64,000 bases of DNA from Roseovarius atlanticus (GCF_001441615.1 NZ_LAXJ01000002.1:248001-312000); one strand, 5' to 3'; positions 8,199-17,314 are shown, counted from the stretch's first letter. A program made the numbers and translations. The notes: generated from the letters alone by a model not told the origin.

Positions 8199-9080
8199 AT
8201 GCCGTCGCACTGCTTCGAGTGGTGTATCGGAAAATCCAGAATCGGTGCTGTTTTGAACGTGAAAACGCCATCATCCGGGTCGCCGAGCAAGGCCACCGAT
8301 CCCGCGGTCCTACGCGGCATCTTCGGGCGGAACCTGCAGATCCTCAGCTCCCCTTACAAGTCGGTCTCCGGCTTGTGTCGCGATATCGGGATCAACCGCA
8401 CGCAGTTCAATCGCTACCTGTCGGGCGAAAGCTTTCCACGGCCGGACCAGCTGCACCGGATCTGTGAGTTCTTCGATGTGGATGCCCGCATTCTTCTTGA
8501 GCCGGTCGAAGGAATTTATACGACCTCGCCGGAACTTCTGGGCCACGCGTTTTTGTCGGGGTTCTTCGGCGCGGCCCCTACAGCCGTGCCGGAAGACATG
8601 TTTCCCAGCGGGTTCTACAGCTTCGTCAGGCGGTCTTTCATCGATGATTTCCTTTTCACGATCGGCCTCGTCCACGTGCACCGCGAGGCACCCTATACGT
8701 TTCTGCGCGGGTTCGAGCCGCGCGATGCCATGCGCAATCAGGGTCTGTCGACGGAACCCGGCCACCGCGAGTTCCGCGGTCTGATCATGCGGCAGGAGGA
8801 AGGCGTCGCGGCGCTGGTCACGCATCGCAACTCTCTGGCCTGTTCGTTCAATTTCCTGACGCCAGAAACCTCGTTCCAGTCGAATATCTGGGAAGGGTAC
8901 GCGACACGCACCGTGCGCGAAAAGGTGACAGGGCGGCGCGCGGCGCGGATGGTCTACGAGTATCTGGGCACCGGACTGAAAAAGGCGCTGCCGGTGGCCC
9001 GGCAGGCAGGCCTCGTGTCGCTGGAAGACGTGCCGGCCTTCCATGCACGCCTGCTGCGCCTGAATGAGGAATTCCGCTAG
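8199..9080 (+). CDS. XRE-type helix-turn-helix transcriptional regulator
   Basis: The protein is about 294 residues from ATG 8199. A helix-turn-helix reads VSGLCRDIGINRTQFNRYLS, with a Cro/C1-like motif continuing PRPDQLHRICEFFDVD. The remaining 180 residues form an uncharacterised C-terminal domain (LLGHAFLSGFFG to LLRLNEEFR) that may bind a ligand. The start is uncertain: the open frame runs back to a TTG at 8115, and TTG 8253 or GTG 8259 would place the start nearer the helix-turn-helix; none has a convincing ribosome site. The Rieske oxygenase follows 134 bp downstream and is a plausible target. Confidence 0.78.
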   Translation: MPSHCFEWCIGKSRIGAVLNVKTPSSGSPSKATDPAVLRGIFGRNLQILSSPYKSVSGLCRDIGINRTQFNRYLSGESFPRPDQLHRICEFFDVDARILLEPVEGIYTTSPELLGHAFLSGFFGAAPTAVPEDMFPSGFYSFVRRSFIDDFLFTIGLVHVHREAPYTFLRGFEPRDAMRNQGLSTEPGHREFRGLIMRQEEGVAALVTHRNSLACSFNFLTPETSFQSNIWEGYATRTVREKVTGRRAARMVYEYLGTGLKKALPVARQAGLVSLEDVPAFHARLLRLNEEFR

Positions 9081-9214
9081 GACACGGCAAGTACCCGGAC
9101 CCTGATCGAACGCACCGTGGTCGGATCAAGCAATTTGATGTCGTGAATCGTCGGTTTCTCAAGGACTGTTTCATGCAATCGGAGAGCATCACCAGCCAAG
9201 GGGATGTGTTACCG

Positions 9215-10375
9215 ATGTCTGCAACGATCACCGATCTCTCTGCCGTACGCGCCAGTGTCGACAAAGCCAATGGCCTGCCCAACGCACATTACATCGACCC
9301 CGCCGTTTATGCCGAGGAACGTCAGGCGCTGCTCTATACGCAGTGGGCCGGGCTGTCTGTGGCCGCTGACGTGGCGGAGCCGGGGGATGCAAAGCCGATC
9401 GAGTTTCTGGGGATGCCCCTGCTGCTATTGCGTGACAAGGACGGGGACGTCCGGGTGTTTCAGAACATCTGCCGCCACCGGGGCATGATCCTGGTGGACG
9501 CGCCGCGCAAGATCGAGGGCGCGATCCGCTGCCCCTATCATTCCTGGTGCTATTCGACCAAAGGCAAGCTGGTCTCGACCCCGCATGTGGGTGGGCCGGG
9601 CCACAACACGCACGAGGCGATCAAGCGCGACGACCTGGGCCTGATCGAGGTGCGCAGCCATGTGTGGCGTGATGTTGTCTGGGTCAACATTTCAGGCGAT
9701 GCGCCGGCCTTCGAGGACGCCATGAAGGACGTCATGGAGCGCTGGTCGGAATTCGAACTGCCGGTCTATCACGGCGGGATCGACAGCAAGATCGAGTTCG
9801 AGGTCAACACCAACTGGAAGCTTGCGGTCGAGAACTACTGCGAGAGCTATCACCTGCCGTGGGTGCATCCGGGCCTGAACAGCTATTCCAAGCTGGAAGA
9901 CCACTACAACATCGAAAAGCCCGGTGCATTCTCTGGCCAGGGCACCATGGTCTATCGTCAGCTGACCAACGAGAACGGCGAAAAGTTCCCGGATTTTGAA
10001 GGGGTTGGCGCGAAGTGGAATGAGCAGGCCGAGTATATTGCGGTCTACCCGAACGTTCTGCTGGGCGTGCATCGCGACCATGCCTTCGCCATCATCCTGG
10101 AGCCGAAAGGCCCCGAGAAAACGGTCGAGCATATCCACCTCTACTATTCCGTTCCCAACAGCGATGAAGGGCTGCGGATGCGCAACACGCAGCTTTGGAA
10201 GACGGTGTTCGAGGAAGACATCTTTGTCGTCGAGGGGATGCAGCGCGGGCGCCACGCGGACCAGTTCGACGGGGGGCGTTTCTCGCCGGTGATGGACAGC
10301 CCGACCCATTGTTTTCATGACTGGGTCGCCGGCAAGGTCGAGGCCTATCGCGGCATGGGAAAGGCGGCGGAATGA
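9215..10375 (+). CDS. Rieske non-haem iron oxygenase, alpha subunit
   Basis: The 386-residue protein has a Rieske [2Fe-2S] domain with ligands in CRHRG (C-X-H) and CPYHSW (C-X2-H), then a catalytic domain with the mononuclear iron motif ENYCESYHLPWVHPG supplying two His and a later Asp. Family members oxidise or demethylate small aromatic, quaternary-amine or other substrates and need a reductase, which is not encoded nearby. AAGGGGA upstream supports ATG 9215; an in-frame ATG at 9173 would add 14 residues. The substrate is unknown. A role in N-demethylation would suit the one-carbon genes nearby but is speculation. Confidence 0.9.
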   Translation: MSATITDLSAVRASVDKANGLPNAHYIDPAVYAEERQALLYTQWAGLSVAADVAEPGDAKPIEFLGMPLLLLRDKDGDVRVFQNICRHRGMILVDAPRKIEGAIRCPYHSWCYSTKGKLVSTPHVGGPGHNTHEAIKRDDLGLIEVRSHVWRDVVWVNISGDAPAFEDAMKDVMERWSEFELPVYHGGIDSKIEFEVNTNWKLAVENYCESYHLPWVHPGLNSYSKLEDHYNIEKPGAFSGQGTMVYRQLTNENGEKFPDFEGVGAKWNEQAEYIAVYPNVLLGVHRDHAFAIILEPKGPEKTVEHIHLYYSVPNSDEGLRMRNTQLWKTVFEEDIFVVEGMQRGRHADQFDGGRFSPVMDSPTHCFHDWVAGKVEAYRGMGKAAE

Positions 10376-10587
10376 GTGCCGTTCTGGACAACGCAATGAT
10401 CGCCGCGCACGAGGCGCATGACAGCGTCGCTCTGGTGCGGCTTTACACCGAAGCCGCAGATGCGGCGAACGATCTGGACGCGTCGTGCTTTTACTTGACC
10501 CATGCGTATGTCTTTGCGCTGGAGGCCGGGGCGCCGGCGGCGCGGCGGCTGCATCAGCGGCTGGTGCGGCACGGGCGCGAGGCGTGA
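10372..10587 (+). CDS. Small hypothetical protein coupled to the Rieske oxygenase
   Basis: A 71-residue, probably all-helical protein (AHDSVALVRLYTEAADAAND, CFYLTHAYVFALEAG) with a TPR-like alternation of small and aromatic residues. Its ATG overlaps the Rieske stop codon (ATGA), which implies translational coupling and joint function. No known family is recognised; it could be an accessory or stability factor of the oxygenase. Confidence 0.7.
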   Translation: MSAVLDNAMIAAHEAHDSVALVRLYTEAADAANDLDASCFYLTHAYVFALEAGAPAARRLHQRLVRHGREA

Positions 10588-10764
10588 GGCGACTCGGAGG
10601 TTAATTTTGAGGAACGCCCGATTCCGGCGTCGGTATCGCGTCGGTATTTGGGTGGTACCCGCGTCGGTGCGGTTGTCACGGGGCCCAAGTTAACAGGGCG
10701 TGCGGTGCGGTGGCGCGATCAGGCGGAGGTGAAGATCGGGTGAAGGGTGCGCGCGGTGGGGGAC

Positions 10765-10791
10765 GCGTGGGTTTTCACCCACCCTACGCGG
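10765..10791. repeat. Dispersed palindromic repeat, copy A
   Basis: The core GTGGGTTTTCACCCAC forms a 6-bp stem with TTTC loop and is followed by CCTACGCGG. The same element recurs at 24607, 32996, 39669, 39718, 39798 and 39857. Confidence 0.85.
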
Positions 10792-10804
10792 AGGGGGACG
10801 GGGC

Positions 10805-10825
10805 ATCCCGGACCTGATCCGGGAT
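10805..10825. repeat. Inverted repeat ATCCCGGA-N5-TCCGGGAT
   Basis: A perfect 8-bp stem with a CCTGA loop lies 14 bp after repeat copy A. A similar stem, GTCCCGGG-N5-CCCGGGAC, is next to the same repeat family at 39753. Confidence 0.75.
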
Positions 10826-10944
10826 CTCTTGCGTTGGGAAGCATTCCGCCCTGCCCGCAAATCGAACGATGAACGGGCCAAAACCGCCTTAATGGGATGG
10901 CAGGCATTTCGCGCGACACTGAGCGAAACACCTGTCGAGGCCAC

Positions 10945-11133
10945 ATGCAGAGCAGACCGGACAATACCCCGATAACCCGCCACGCGCGGCTGTTCGAATT
11001 GCTGCGGCAGGAGAACGTCGCGCGGCGGGTGCGTGACAGGGCCGATGCCGGCCAGATCGGCGACGGCAACGCGGCGCTGGCGTTTCGCGAACTGGCGGAG
11101 CTGTCCTTTGAGGCGCGGCCCGCGGTGCTTTAG
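10945..11133 (+). CDS. Possible small protein convergent with rlmE
   Basis: A 62-residue ORF ([20 protein letters not shown]...) that reads as a plausible soluble helical protein ([31 protein letters not shown]). It has a weak GAGG upstream and its stop overlaps the end of rlmE by a few bases. No family is recognised and it may be a chance ORF in GC-rich DNA. Confidence 0.35.
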   Translation: MQSRPDNTPITRHARLFELLRQENVARRVRDRADAGQIGDGNAALAFRELAELSFEARPAVL

Positions 11134-11846
11134 CCCCGGAAGCCCGTGGCCACGACGAATTTCTCGGAACTGTCCGAGCGCGAGGCGGGCGGCTTGACGT
11201 TGGCGACCTTGGTGAAGCGTTGCTTCAGCAGTTTCTGCAAATCGCCCTCGGCCCCGCCGGCGAGGACCTTGGAGACGAAGGTGCCGCCCTCTTCCAGAAC
11301 GTCGAAGGCCAGATAGGCGGCGGCCTCGCAAAGGGCGATGATGCGCAAATGGTCGGTCTGCTTGTGCCCCGAGGACGCGGCGGCCATGTCGGACATGACC
11401 ACGTCCGCGCGGCCCCCAAGCCACTCCTTCACTTTTTCGTCAGCGTCGTCTTCCATGAAGTCGAGCACGTGCAGCTCGACGCCCGCGATGGGCTCGACCT
11501 CTTGCAGGTCGACGCCGAGGATATAGCCCTGCGCCTTGCCGGATTTCTCGCCCAGGGCGTTCACGCGCGGCACCGCCACCTGGCACCAGCCGCCGGGGGC
11601 GCAGCCAAGGTCCACCACCCGCGCGCCGGGGACGAGAAAGCGGAACTTGTCGTCCAGTTCCATGATCTTGTAGGCGGCGCGGCCACGATAGCCTTCGGCC
11701 TGGGCGCGTTTCACGTAAGGATCGTTCAGCTGCCGTTGCAGCCAGCGGGTGGAACTGCTGCGGCGGCCCTTGGCGGTCTTGACCTTGACGGTCAGGTCGC
11801 GCTGGCCGCGGCCGGAGGTGTTCTTGCCCGTGGGTTTCTTCGTCAT
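11130..11846 (-). CDS. rlmE: 23S rRNA (uridine-2552-2'-O)-methyltransferase RlmE
   Basis: A 238-residue FtsJ/RrmJ-family SAM-dependent methyltransferase that methylates U2552 in the ribosomal A loop. After a basic 30-residue N-terminus come [16 protein letters not shown] (catalytic Lys), the SAM motif [13 protein letters not shown], a catalytic-type Asp in VVMSDMA, and the later KVLAGG (Lys) and [13 protein letters not shown] (Glu) segments of the K-D-K-E tetrad. The start overlaps the stop of ppx (ATGA), so the pair is one operon, as is common in alphaproteobacteria. Confidence 0.95.
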   Translation of the reverse strand: MTKKPTGKNTSGRGQRDLTVKVKTAKGRRSSSTRWLQRQLNDPYVKRAQAEGYRGRAAYKIMELDDKFRFLVPGARVVDLGCAPGGWCQVAVPRVNALGEKSGKAQGYILGVDLQEVEPIAGVELHVLDFMEDDADEKVKEWLGGRADVVMSDMAAASSGHKQTDHLRIIALCEAAAYLAFDVLEEGGTFVSKVLAGGAEGDLQKLLKQRFTKVANVKPPASRSDSSEKFVVATGFRG

Positions 11847-12976
11847 CAGTCCTGTCCTTCGATCAGCACGCCGTCGGCGGCCATCTGGGCGTAGAGCATC
11901 CCCTCGCGCAGGCCGCGGTCGGCCACCGACAGGCGGTCGGTGGGCCAGCAGCGCAGAAGCGCCTGAAGGATCGCGGCGCCCGACATGATCAGCGCCTGCC
12001 GGTCCAGCCCGATGCGCGGGTCGCGGCGGCGCCCAGCGGGGCCCATGGCGAGGTAGTCGCGAATGACCTTGTCGATCTGGTCGGAGGTCATGCGCAGCCC
12101 GTCGACCTTGTTGCGGTCGTACCGCTTGAGGCCGAGGTGGCTGGCGGCCACGGTCGTCACGGTGCCCGAGGTGCCGACGATCTGGAAACCTGCGCGCGGC
12201 GGCTCGTCCTTGTAAGGGGCGAATTCGGCGAGGTTTTCCTCGAAGAACCAGCTCATCAGGGCAAAGCGGGCGGCGTCATCCTCGACATCGTTGAACTGGT
12301 CGCGCAGCGTCGCCACCCCGAGCGGCACGCTGATCCAGTCGACCACGCGGGCCGAGGGGCCGTCGCTGCGCCGGGCGTCGGGAAAGCCGCCATGCATCCG
12401 CATGATGGCCGAAGCCCGTTCGCGCGGGCGCACGTTGGTGAGGTCGATCCAGACAAGCTCGGTCGAGCCGCCGCCGATGTCGACGACCAGCAGTTGTTCG
12501 GTCTTCTTGCTGACCAGTGGCGCGCAGGAGACGACGGCCAGCTGCGCCTCTTCCTGGGGTTCGATAATGTCGAGGCGCAGGCCGGTTTCCCGCTCGACCT
12601 TTTTCATGAAGGCGGCGCCGTTGGAGGCGCGGCGGCAGGCCTCGGTCGCGACGAGCCGCATCCGGCGCACCTTGTTGCGCTTGAGTTTCTGCTGGCAGAC
12701 GCGCAGGGCCTGAATGGTGCGGTAGATCGAGGCGCGCGACAGCTTGCCGGTCTGTTCCAGCCCCTGGCCCAGTTGCACCGATTTCGAGAAGCTGTCCACG
12801 ACCTTGAACTGAGCGCCGTCCGGTCGGGCGATCAGCATACGACAGCTGTTCGTTCCCAGATCCAGCGCCGCGTAAAGCGGGCCGGATTCGGGCGAGATCA
12901 GTGCGGGGCTTTCGACCTTTGGCCGTCCATTTGAACGAGGGACCGCGCCCGCACTTTCGGGACGCTTGGGCGCCAT
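11846..12976 (-). CDS. Ppx/GppA-family exopolyphosphatase
   Basis: A 376-residue ASKHA-fold phosphatase acting on polyphosphate and/or pppGpp. An N-terminal extension of about 30 residues precedes the phosphate-1 motif [17 protein letters not shown]; the phosphate-2 motif is [16 protein letters not shown], and [11 protein letters not shown] follows. It lacks the long C-terminal HD-like extension of E. coli Ppx (513 residues), as is typical for alphaproteobacterial forms. GGAGGGC precedes the ATG. It is operonic with rlmE, which overlaps its stop. Which of the two substrates it prefers cannot be told. Confidence 0.9.
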   Translation of the reverse strand: MAPKRPESAGAVPRSNGRPKVESPALISPESGPLYAALDLGTNSCRMLIARPDGAQFKVVDSFSKSVQLGQGLEQTGKLSRASIYRTIQALRVCQQKLKRNKVRRMRLVATEACRRASNGAAFMKKVERETGLRLDIIEPQEEAQLAVVSCAPLVSKKTEQLLVVDIGGGSTELVWIDLTNVRPRERASAIMRMHGGFPDARRSDGPSARVVDWISVPLGVATLRDQFNDVEDDAARFALMSWFFEENLAEFAPYKDEPPRAGFQIVGTSGTVTTVAASHLGLKRYDRNKVDGLRMTSDQIDKVIRDYLAMGPAGRRRDPRIGLDRQALIMSGAAILQALLRCWPTDRLSVADRGLREGMLYAQMAADGVLIEGQD

Positions 12977-13208
12977 AACACACGCCCTCCATTTCGAGTT
13001 GATATAAAGGTAGTGGTTGCAGGCGGTCCGCGCAAGCTTTGAGCCGTGCGGAGGTTAAACTTGACTCATTTTCCGGTGGCTTGCAGTGGCCTTGAAACGA
13101 CATGCCGGTTAGGGTGACGTCGCTGGAAGATGCCGTTAAGTCGAAAAACGACCCTGTCGGGCGCGGCTGGTGAATTAGAGAGAGTCAACCGAGGTAGAGG
13201 AATCAGCG

Positions 13209-13514
13209 ATGGTTGATGTGACTGTGGTATACTGGCGGGACATCCCAGCGCAGGTGATCGTCGGCAAGGGCCGGCGCGGGTCCAAGCGCCCCCTGCCCGA
13301 GCGGTTCGAGCAGGCCATCGACCGTGCCGCCATGAAGGTCGGCGCCGAGGATACCGATGCCTATCTCGCCGAATGGCGCAAGGCCGCCCCCTATGAGGTG
13401 GAGGGCGAGGCCGATGCGGTGGCCGAGGCCGAGGCGGCACGGCTGGACAGGGAATACGATCAGGCGCGCATCAAGCAGCTGATCGCGAATGACGGTTGGG
13501 CCGGCTCGTCGTGA
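13209..13514 (+). CDS. Virulence-factor-family small protein of the one-carbon cluster
   Basis: The 101-residue protein matches what I know as the virulence factor family (Pfam Virulence_fact): VTVVYWRDIPAQVIVGKGR, KRPLPERFEQAIDRAAMK, DTDAYLAEWRK. The name is historical; members repeatedly sit beside methylene-THF reductase-like and corrinoid methyltransferase genes. Its tail is Glu/Ala-rich. A purine-rich GAGGTAGAGGAA lies upstream of the ATG. It is the first gene of a three-gene operon with the MetF-like and methyltransferase genes, so a role in methyl transfer is likely but the reaction is unknown. Confidence 0.8.
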   Translation: MVDVTVVYWRDIPAQVIVGKGRRGSKRPLPERFEQAIDRAAMKVGAEDTDAYLAEWRKAAPYEVEGEADAVAEAEAARLDREYDQARIKQLIANDGWAGSS

Positions 13515-13546
13515 GTTCGGGCCGCAAATCTTTCTGGGAGGCCGCG

Positions 13547-14479
13547 ATGGCGCTTTTGAACTTCAAGAAACGTGAGACCCCGGGCGCACGCACGGTCAAC
13601 CCGCAGGTGGAGGCGTTGCTGGACGGCTATTCCATCGAGGTGATGCCGCGCACCGCCGAGAAGGTGGACAATTTCCGCGACCTGCTGCCCGAAGGCACGC
13701 GGGTCTATATCGCGCATATCGAAGGCACGCCGATCGAGGACATGGTCACCACCGCCAAGCGCGTGGCCGCCGAGGGCTACAAGGTGATGCCGCACTTTCC
13801 GGCGCGGATCATCAAGGACCAGGCCACGCTGGAGGACTGGATCGCGCGTTACCAGGGCGAGGCGGGCGTCAGCCAAGCGCTGGTGCTGGCCGGCGGCGTG
13901 AAAGAGCCGCATGGCGATTTCGACAGCTCGATGCAGCTACTGGAGTCGGGCGCGTTCGACCGTGCGGGCTTTAAGCGGCTGCACGTGGCGGGGCACCCCG
14001 AGGGCAACCGCGACATCGACCCCGATGGCGGCATGAAGAATGTCGAGGATGCGATGCAGTGGAAGCAGAAATTCTCGGAGCGGACCGACGCCGAGATGGC
14101 GCTGGCCACGCAGTTCGCGTTCGACGCCGACCCGATCATCAAGTGGGCGAACGACCTGTCGGCCGCGGGCATCACCCTGCCCATCCATATCGGCATCGCG
14201 GGCCCGGCGAAGCTGCAGACGCTGATCAAGTTCGCCATTGCCTGTGGCGTGGGCCCGTCGCTGAAAGTGCTGCAAAAGCGCGCGATGGACGTCTCCAAGC
14301 TGCTGTTGCCCTACGAGCCGACGGATGTTCTGACCAAGCTGGCGGCGCACAAGGCGGCCAACCCGGATTTCAACATCACCAACGTGCACTTCTTCCCGCT
14401 GGGCGGCATCAAGACCAATGCCGAGTGGGCGATCGAAAACGGTGGCGCGTCGACCGTGCCCGCCGCCAAGCAAGGATAA
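13547..14479 (+). CDS. Methylenetetrahydrofolate reductase (MetF-like)
   Basis: A 310-residue TIM-barrel flavoprotein of the MetF family, interconverting methylene-THF and methyl-THF. Recognisable parts are SIEVMPRTAEKV (substrate/electron Glu region), VMPHFPARII, QALVLAGG, the Asp/Pro-rich GHPEGNRDI, and GIAGPAKLQTLIKFA. ATG 13547 has TGGGAGG upstream; GTG 13511, overlapping the previous stop, would add 12 residues. In this operon it probably runs in the oxidative direction, feeding methyl groups from the corrinoid methyltransferase into the C1 pool. This direction is inference from context. Confidence 0.9.
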   Translation: MALLNFKKRETPGARTVNPQVEALLDGYSIEVMPRTAEKVDNFRDLLPEGTRVYIAHIEGTPIEDMVTTAKRVAAEGYKVMPHFPARIIKDQATLEDWIARYQGEAGVSQALVLAGGVKEPHGDFDSSMQLLESGAFDRAGFKRLHVAGHPEGNRDIDPDGGMKNVEDAMQWKQKFSERTDAEMALATQFAFDADPIIKWANDLSAAGITLPIHIGIAGPAKLQTLIKFAIACGVGPSLKVLQKRAMDVSKLLLPYEPTDVLTKLAAHKAANPDFNITNVHFFPLGGIKTNAEWAIENGGASTVPAAKQG

Positions 14480-14482
14480 ATC

Positions 14483-15544
14483 ATGACGCGTACCATCGTC
14501 GAAAGCAAAACCAAGACCGCCATCATCGGGTTCGACCAGCCGTTCTGCGTGATCGGTGAACGGATCAACCCGACGGGCCGCAAGAAACTGGCCGCCGAGC
14601 TGGAAGCGGGTGATTTCTCGACCGTTGAGGCCGACGCCATCGCGCAGGTCGCGGCGGGGGCGACGGTTCTGGATATCAACGCGGGCGTTGTCTACAACTC
14701 GAACCCCGATCCCAACCAGACCGAACCGCCGCTGATGCGCAAGGTCGTGGAACTGGTGCAGGGGCTGGTGGATGTGCCGCTGTGCATCGACAGCTCGGTG
14801 CCCGGTGCGCTGGAAGCGGGGCTTGAGACCTGCGAGGGCCGCCCGCTGCTGAACTCGGTCACGGGCGAGGAAGAGCGTCTTGAGCTGGTTCTGCCGCTGG
14901 TCAAGAAATACAACGTACCGGTGGTGGCGATTTCCAACGACGACACCGGGATTTCGGAAGATCCCGACGTGCGCTTTGCCGTGGCCAAGAAGATCGTGGA
15001 ACGGGCGGCCGATTATGGCATCCCGGCGCATGACATCGTGGTCGATCCGCTGGTCATGCCGATCGGCGCGATGGGCACGGCCGGATTGCAGGTCTTTACC
15101 CTGGTGCGCCGTCTGCGCGAAGAACTGGGTGTGAACACCACTTGCGGTGCGTCGAACATCAGCTTCGGCCTGCCCAACCGGCACGGCATCAACAACGCGT
15201 TCCTGCCGATGGCGATGGGCGCGGGCATGACGTCCGCTATCATGAACCCGATCGCCCTGCCCGTGAAGGAGGCAGACAAGGCGGCAAAGCGCGCCGAGGC
15301 CGAGGCCGCGGGGATCATCGTCCCCGAGGACATGGACGACGAGACCTTTTGCCAGCTGTTCGGGCTGGGCAGCACCAAGCCACGCGCGGGCAAGGAAATG
15401 GAGGCCATCCGCGCCGCCAACTTCCTGACCAACAACGACCCGCATGGCGGCGAGTGGATCAAGTTCAACAAGGCCCCGCCGAAAGCCGGCGAAGAAGAGG
15501 CCGGACGTGGTGGCCGTGGCGGACGCAGGCGTCGCCGGGCCTGA
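14483..15544 (+). CDS. Methyltetrahydrofolate:corrinoid methyltransferase (DHPS-fold)
   Basis: A 353-residue pterin-binding TIM barrel that moves a methyl group between methyl-THF and a corrinoid protein. Pterin-family segments are CVIGERINPTGRKKL, ATVLDINAGVVYNS, LCIDSSVPGAL, LLNSVTGEE, VAISNDDTGIS and CGASNISFGLPNR. It is longer than acetogen AcsE (about 260) because of a C-terminal extension that ends in an unusual Gly/Arg tail (GRGGRGGRRRRRA). It starts 3 bp after the MetF-like gene. The likely corrinoid partner is encoded at 41201, not here. Confidence 0.92.
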   Translation: MTRTIVESKTKTAIIGFDQPFCVIGERINPTGRKKLAAELEAGDFSTVEADAIAQVAAGATVLDINAGVVYNSNPDPNQTEPPLMRKVVELVQGLVDVPLCIDSSVPGALEAGLETCEGRPLLNSVTGEEERLELVLPLVKKYNVPVVAISNDDTGISEDPDVRFAVAKKIVERAADYGIPAHDIVVDPLVMPIGAMGTAGLQVFTLVRRLREELGVNTTCGASNISFGLPNRHGINNAFLPMAMGAGMTSAIMNPIALPVKEADKAAKRAEAEAAGIIVPEDMDDETFCQLFGLGSTKPRAGKEMEAIRAANFLTNNDPHGGEWIKFNKAPPKAGEEEAGRGGRGGRRRRRA

Positions 15545-15570
15545 ACACCCGGACAGTGAATTCTGGAAAG

Positions 15571-15596
15571 CCCCGGTCTCGCGCCGGGGCTTTTTC
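15571..15596 (+). terminator. Terminator after the methyltransferase operon
   Basis: AGCCCCGG and CCGGGGCT form an 8-bp GC-rich stem over the loop TCTCGCG and are followed by TTTTT. Confidence 0.85.
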
Positions 15597-15898
15597 ATTG
15601 TGCGAGGGCGGTGAGCGAGCTTCAGACATGCCCGAAATCCTGGTAGCTGTCCGTTGGCACAGGGGGTCGCAATAGCCGGTTTCTGCGCGTAATTATATTT
15701 GCCTTGATATTTGGTGTGTGGGATGCCAGCCTACCAGCGTGGGCAAAAAAACAGCGCGTACGAGGAGGTTCGCGCTGCCTCAATTTGCCCTGACAACAAA
15801 GAGTATCGCCCGACGCGTGTCACGGACGACCCGAGCGGCCTCAGGGCGCATCGAGCTGGTCCTGCGAAGGGCTTGCACGATGTCTGGGAGGACAAGAG
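15597..15898. other. Leader region of the Nramp-like gene, no gene seen
   Basis: About 300 bp separate the terminator from the TTG start at 15899. An AT-rich patch near 15688-15715 (TAATTATATTTGCCTTGATA) is the best promoter candidate, leaving a leader of roughly 180 nt. I see no recognised riboswitch or leader peptide. Two short overlapping ORFs here look like noise. Confidence 0.45.
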
Positions 15899-17290
15899 TT
15901 GAGTGACATTTCAATACCAGCGGGAGGCAAGGATACCGCCGAAAGCGGATCCGATGCCGTGCCAGGCGAAACGATCTACCTCGATGCGCCGGGAACGACG
16001 CTGAAGGACACCTGGAAGAACGCAGGCCCGGGCATCGCCGCCGCGATGACGGGCATCGGGGCGAGCCACATCATGCACGGTCCGACCGCCGGCGCGCAGT
16101 ACGGTTACGCCCTGCTGTGGATCATCCCGGCGGCCTATATCCTGAAATACTGCTGTTTCGAATTCGCGCACCGCTACACGATGGTGAAGGGCGAAAGCAT
16201 TATGAACGCGTATGCCCGCGTCGGCCAGTGGCCGTTCTGGTATCTTGGCTTCCAGTCGCTGGCCAACACCTTTGGCATTGCGGGGCGGGCCCTGGGGTGC
16301 GGTGCGCTGCTTTGGGCCGCGTTTCCCTTCATGTCGCTGGAAATGTGGTCGATGTCCGTCCTGCTGATCAGTGTCGCGATCCTGTGGCTGGGCAAGTACG
16401 AGGTGTTCGAAGGCGTGGTGAAGGTGGCGATCATCGTCTTCGCGCTGTCGTCCTTCATCGCCTTCGCGCTGCAGGCACCGCCCCCGGGCGAGTACCTGTC
16501 GCGGCTGATGCCGAGCCTTCCTCCGGCCGGGGCCATGATCCTGTTCGGGGCGATGTTCGGGTATTTTCCGACCACGACCGAGGTGTCCGCGATGCAGTCC
16601 AACTGGGCCGTCGACAAGAAGAGCGGCATGGTCTACGTCAAGGAAATGCGCGAGAAGGGCCACAAGGTCGAAGTGCATCCCGACTACATGAAGAACTCGA
16701 TGATCCTCTATCGCCGCGACATGAACGTGTCCTATATCGTCGCGGCGCTGACCGGCATGGTGTTCCTGATCGTGGGTGCAGTGGTGCTGAACCCGATCGG
16801 TCTGGTTCCCGCGGGGCGTGAAATGGGCGTGACGATCGCGCGCATCTATACCGACACGTTCGGCGCGTGGGTCTTCCCGATCATCATCGCGGGCGGTATC
16901 GCGGCGCTGTTCTCGACCGTTTTCACCTATTTCGACGGTCAGGCGCGGGTGTTCGAGGAATGCTGTGTGCGGCTGAAGACAAGCTGGGACACGCCCGGAA
17001 CGCGCAAGCTGATCAACCGCGGGTTCCAGGTGTTGTGGGTCATCGGGGGGGCTGCGGTGATGTTCGGATTGCCGAAGCCGATCCTGGTGGTGCAGCTTGC
17101 CTCGATCCTGGCGCTGGTCTTCTCGCCGGTCATCTACTGGCTGACGATCAAGGCGATCACCGACGGCTTCCAGACGCCCGAGGAGCGCGAGCACATGCCC
17201 GGCCGCTTCATGATGGGGCTGGCCTGGGCCGGGACGATCGGCCTGACCCTGGTGTCGATCTACGTGCTGTTCATGATGGCGACGGCCTAG
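15899..17290 (+). CDS. Nramp-related membrane transporter with non-canonical metal motifs
   Basis: A 463-residue, roughly 11-TM protein of the Nramp (MntH) superfamily. TM1 starts GPGIAAAMTGIGASHIMHG, where canonical metal-ion Nramps have DPGN; here that position reads GASHI. In the TM6 region FPTTTEVSAMQSNW replaces the usual MPH metal ligand. These substitutions argue against a simple Mn/Fe importer. The start is TTG with GGGAGGA six bases upstream; no ATG fits better. The hydrophilic N-terminus is about 40 residues. It lies downstream of the one-carbon operon but has its own leader and terminator. Confidence 0.8.
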   Translation: MSDISIPAGGKDTAESGSDAVPGETIYLDAPGTTLKDTWKNAGPGIAAAMTGIGASHIMHGPTAGAQYGYALLWIIPAAYILKYCCFEFAHRYTMVKGESIMNAYARVGQWPFWYLGFQSLANTFGIAGRALGCGALLWAAFPFMSLEMWSMSVLLISVAILWLGKYEVFEGVVKVAIIVFALSSFIAFALQAPPPGEYLSRLMPSLPPAGAMILFGAMFGYFPTTTEVSAMQSNWAVDKKSGMVYVKEMREKGHKVEVHPDYMKNSMILYRRDMNVSYIVAALTGMVFLIVGAVVLNPIGLVPAGREMGVTIARIYTDTFGAWVFPIIIAGGIAALFSTVFTYFDGQARVFEECCVRLKTSWDTPGTRKLINRGFQVLWVIGGAAVMFGLPKPILVVQLASILALVFSPVIYWLTIKAITDGFQTPEEREHMPGRFMMGLAWAGTIGLTLVSIYVLFMMATA

Positions 17291-17314
17291 CGCGCCCCGA
17301 CCTTGTACGAAAAG

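Larger units (their letters stand above)
10588..10944. other. Intergenic region with palindromes, no gene seen
   Basis: This 357-bp stretch lies between the 71-aa gene and a doubtful small ORF. It contains one copy of the GTGGGTTTTCACCCAC repeat (10765-10791) and an 8-bp stem palindrome at 10805-10825. I see no convincing coding sequence or promoter. Confidence 0.6.

Noticed and set aside
12977..13208. A cobalamin or SAM riboswitch ahead of the one-carbon operon.
   Set aside because: I could find no B12 box or SAM-II core in this gap, nor in 40996-41200.
15711..15902. Two overlapping short ORFs before the Nramp-like gene.
   Set aside because: They have no ribosome sites, share the same DNA in different frames and look like non-coding leader sequence.
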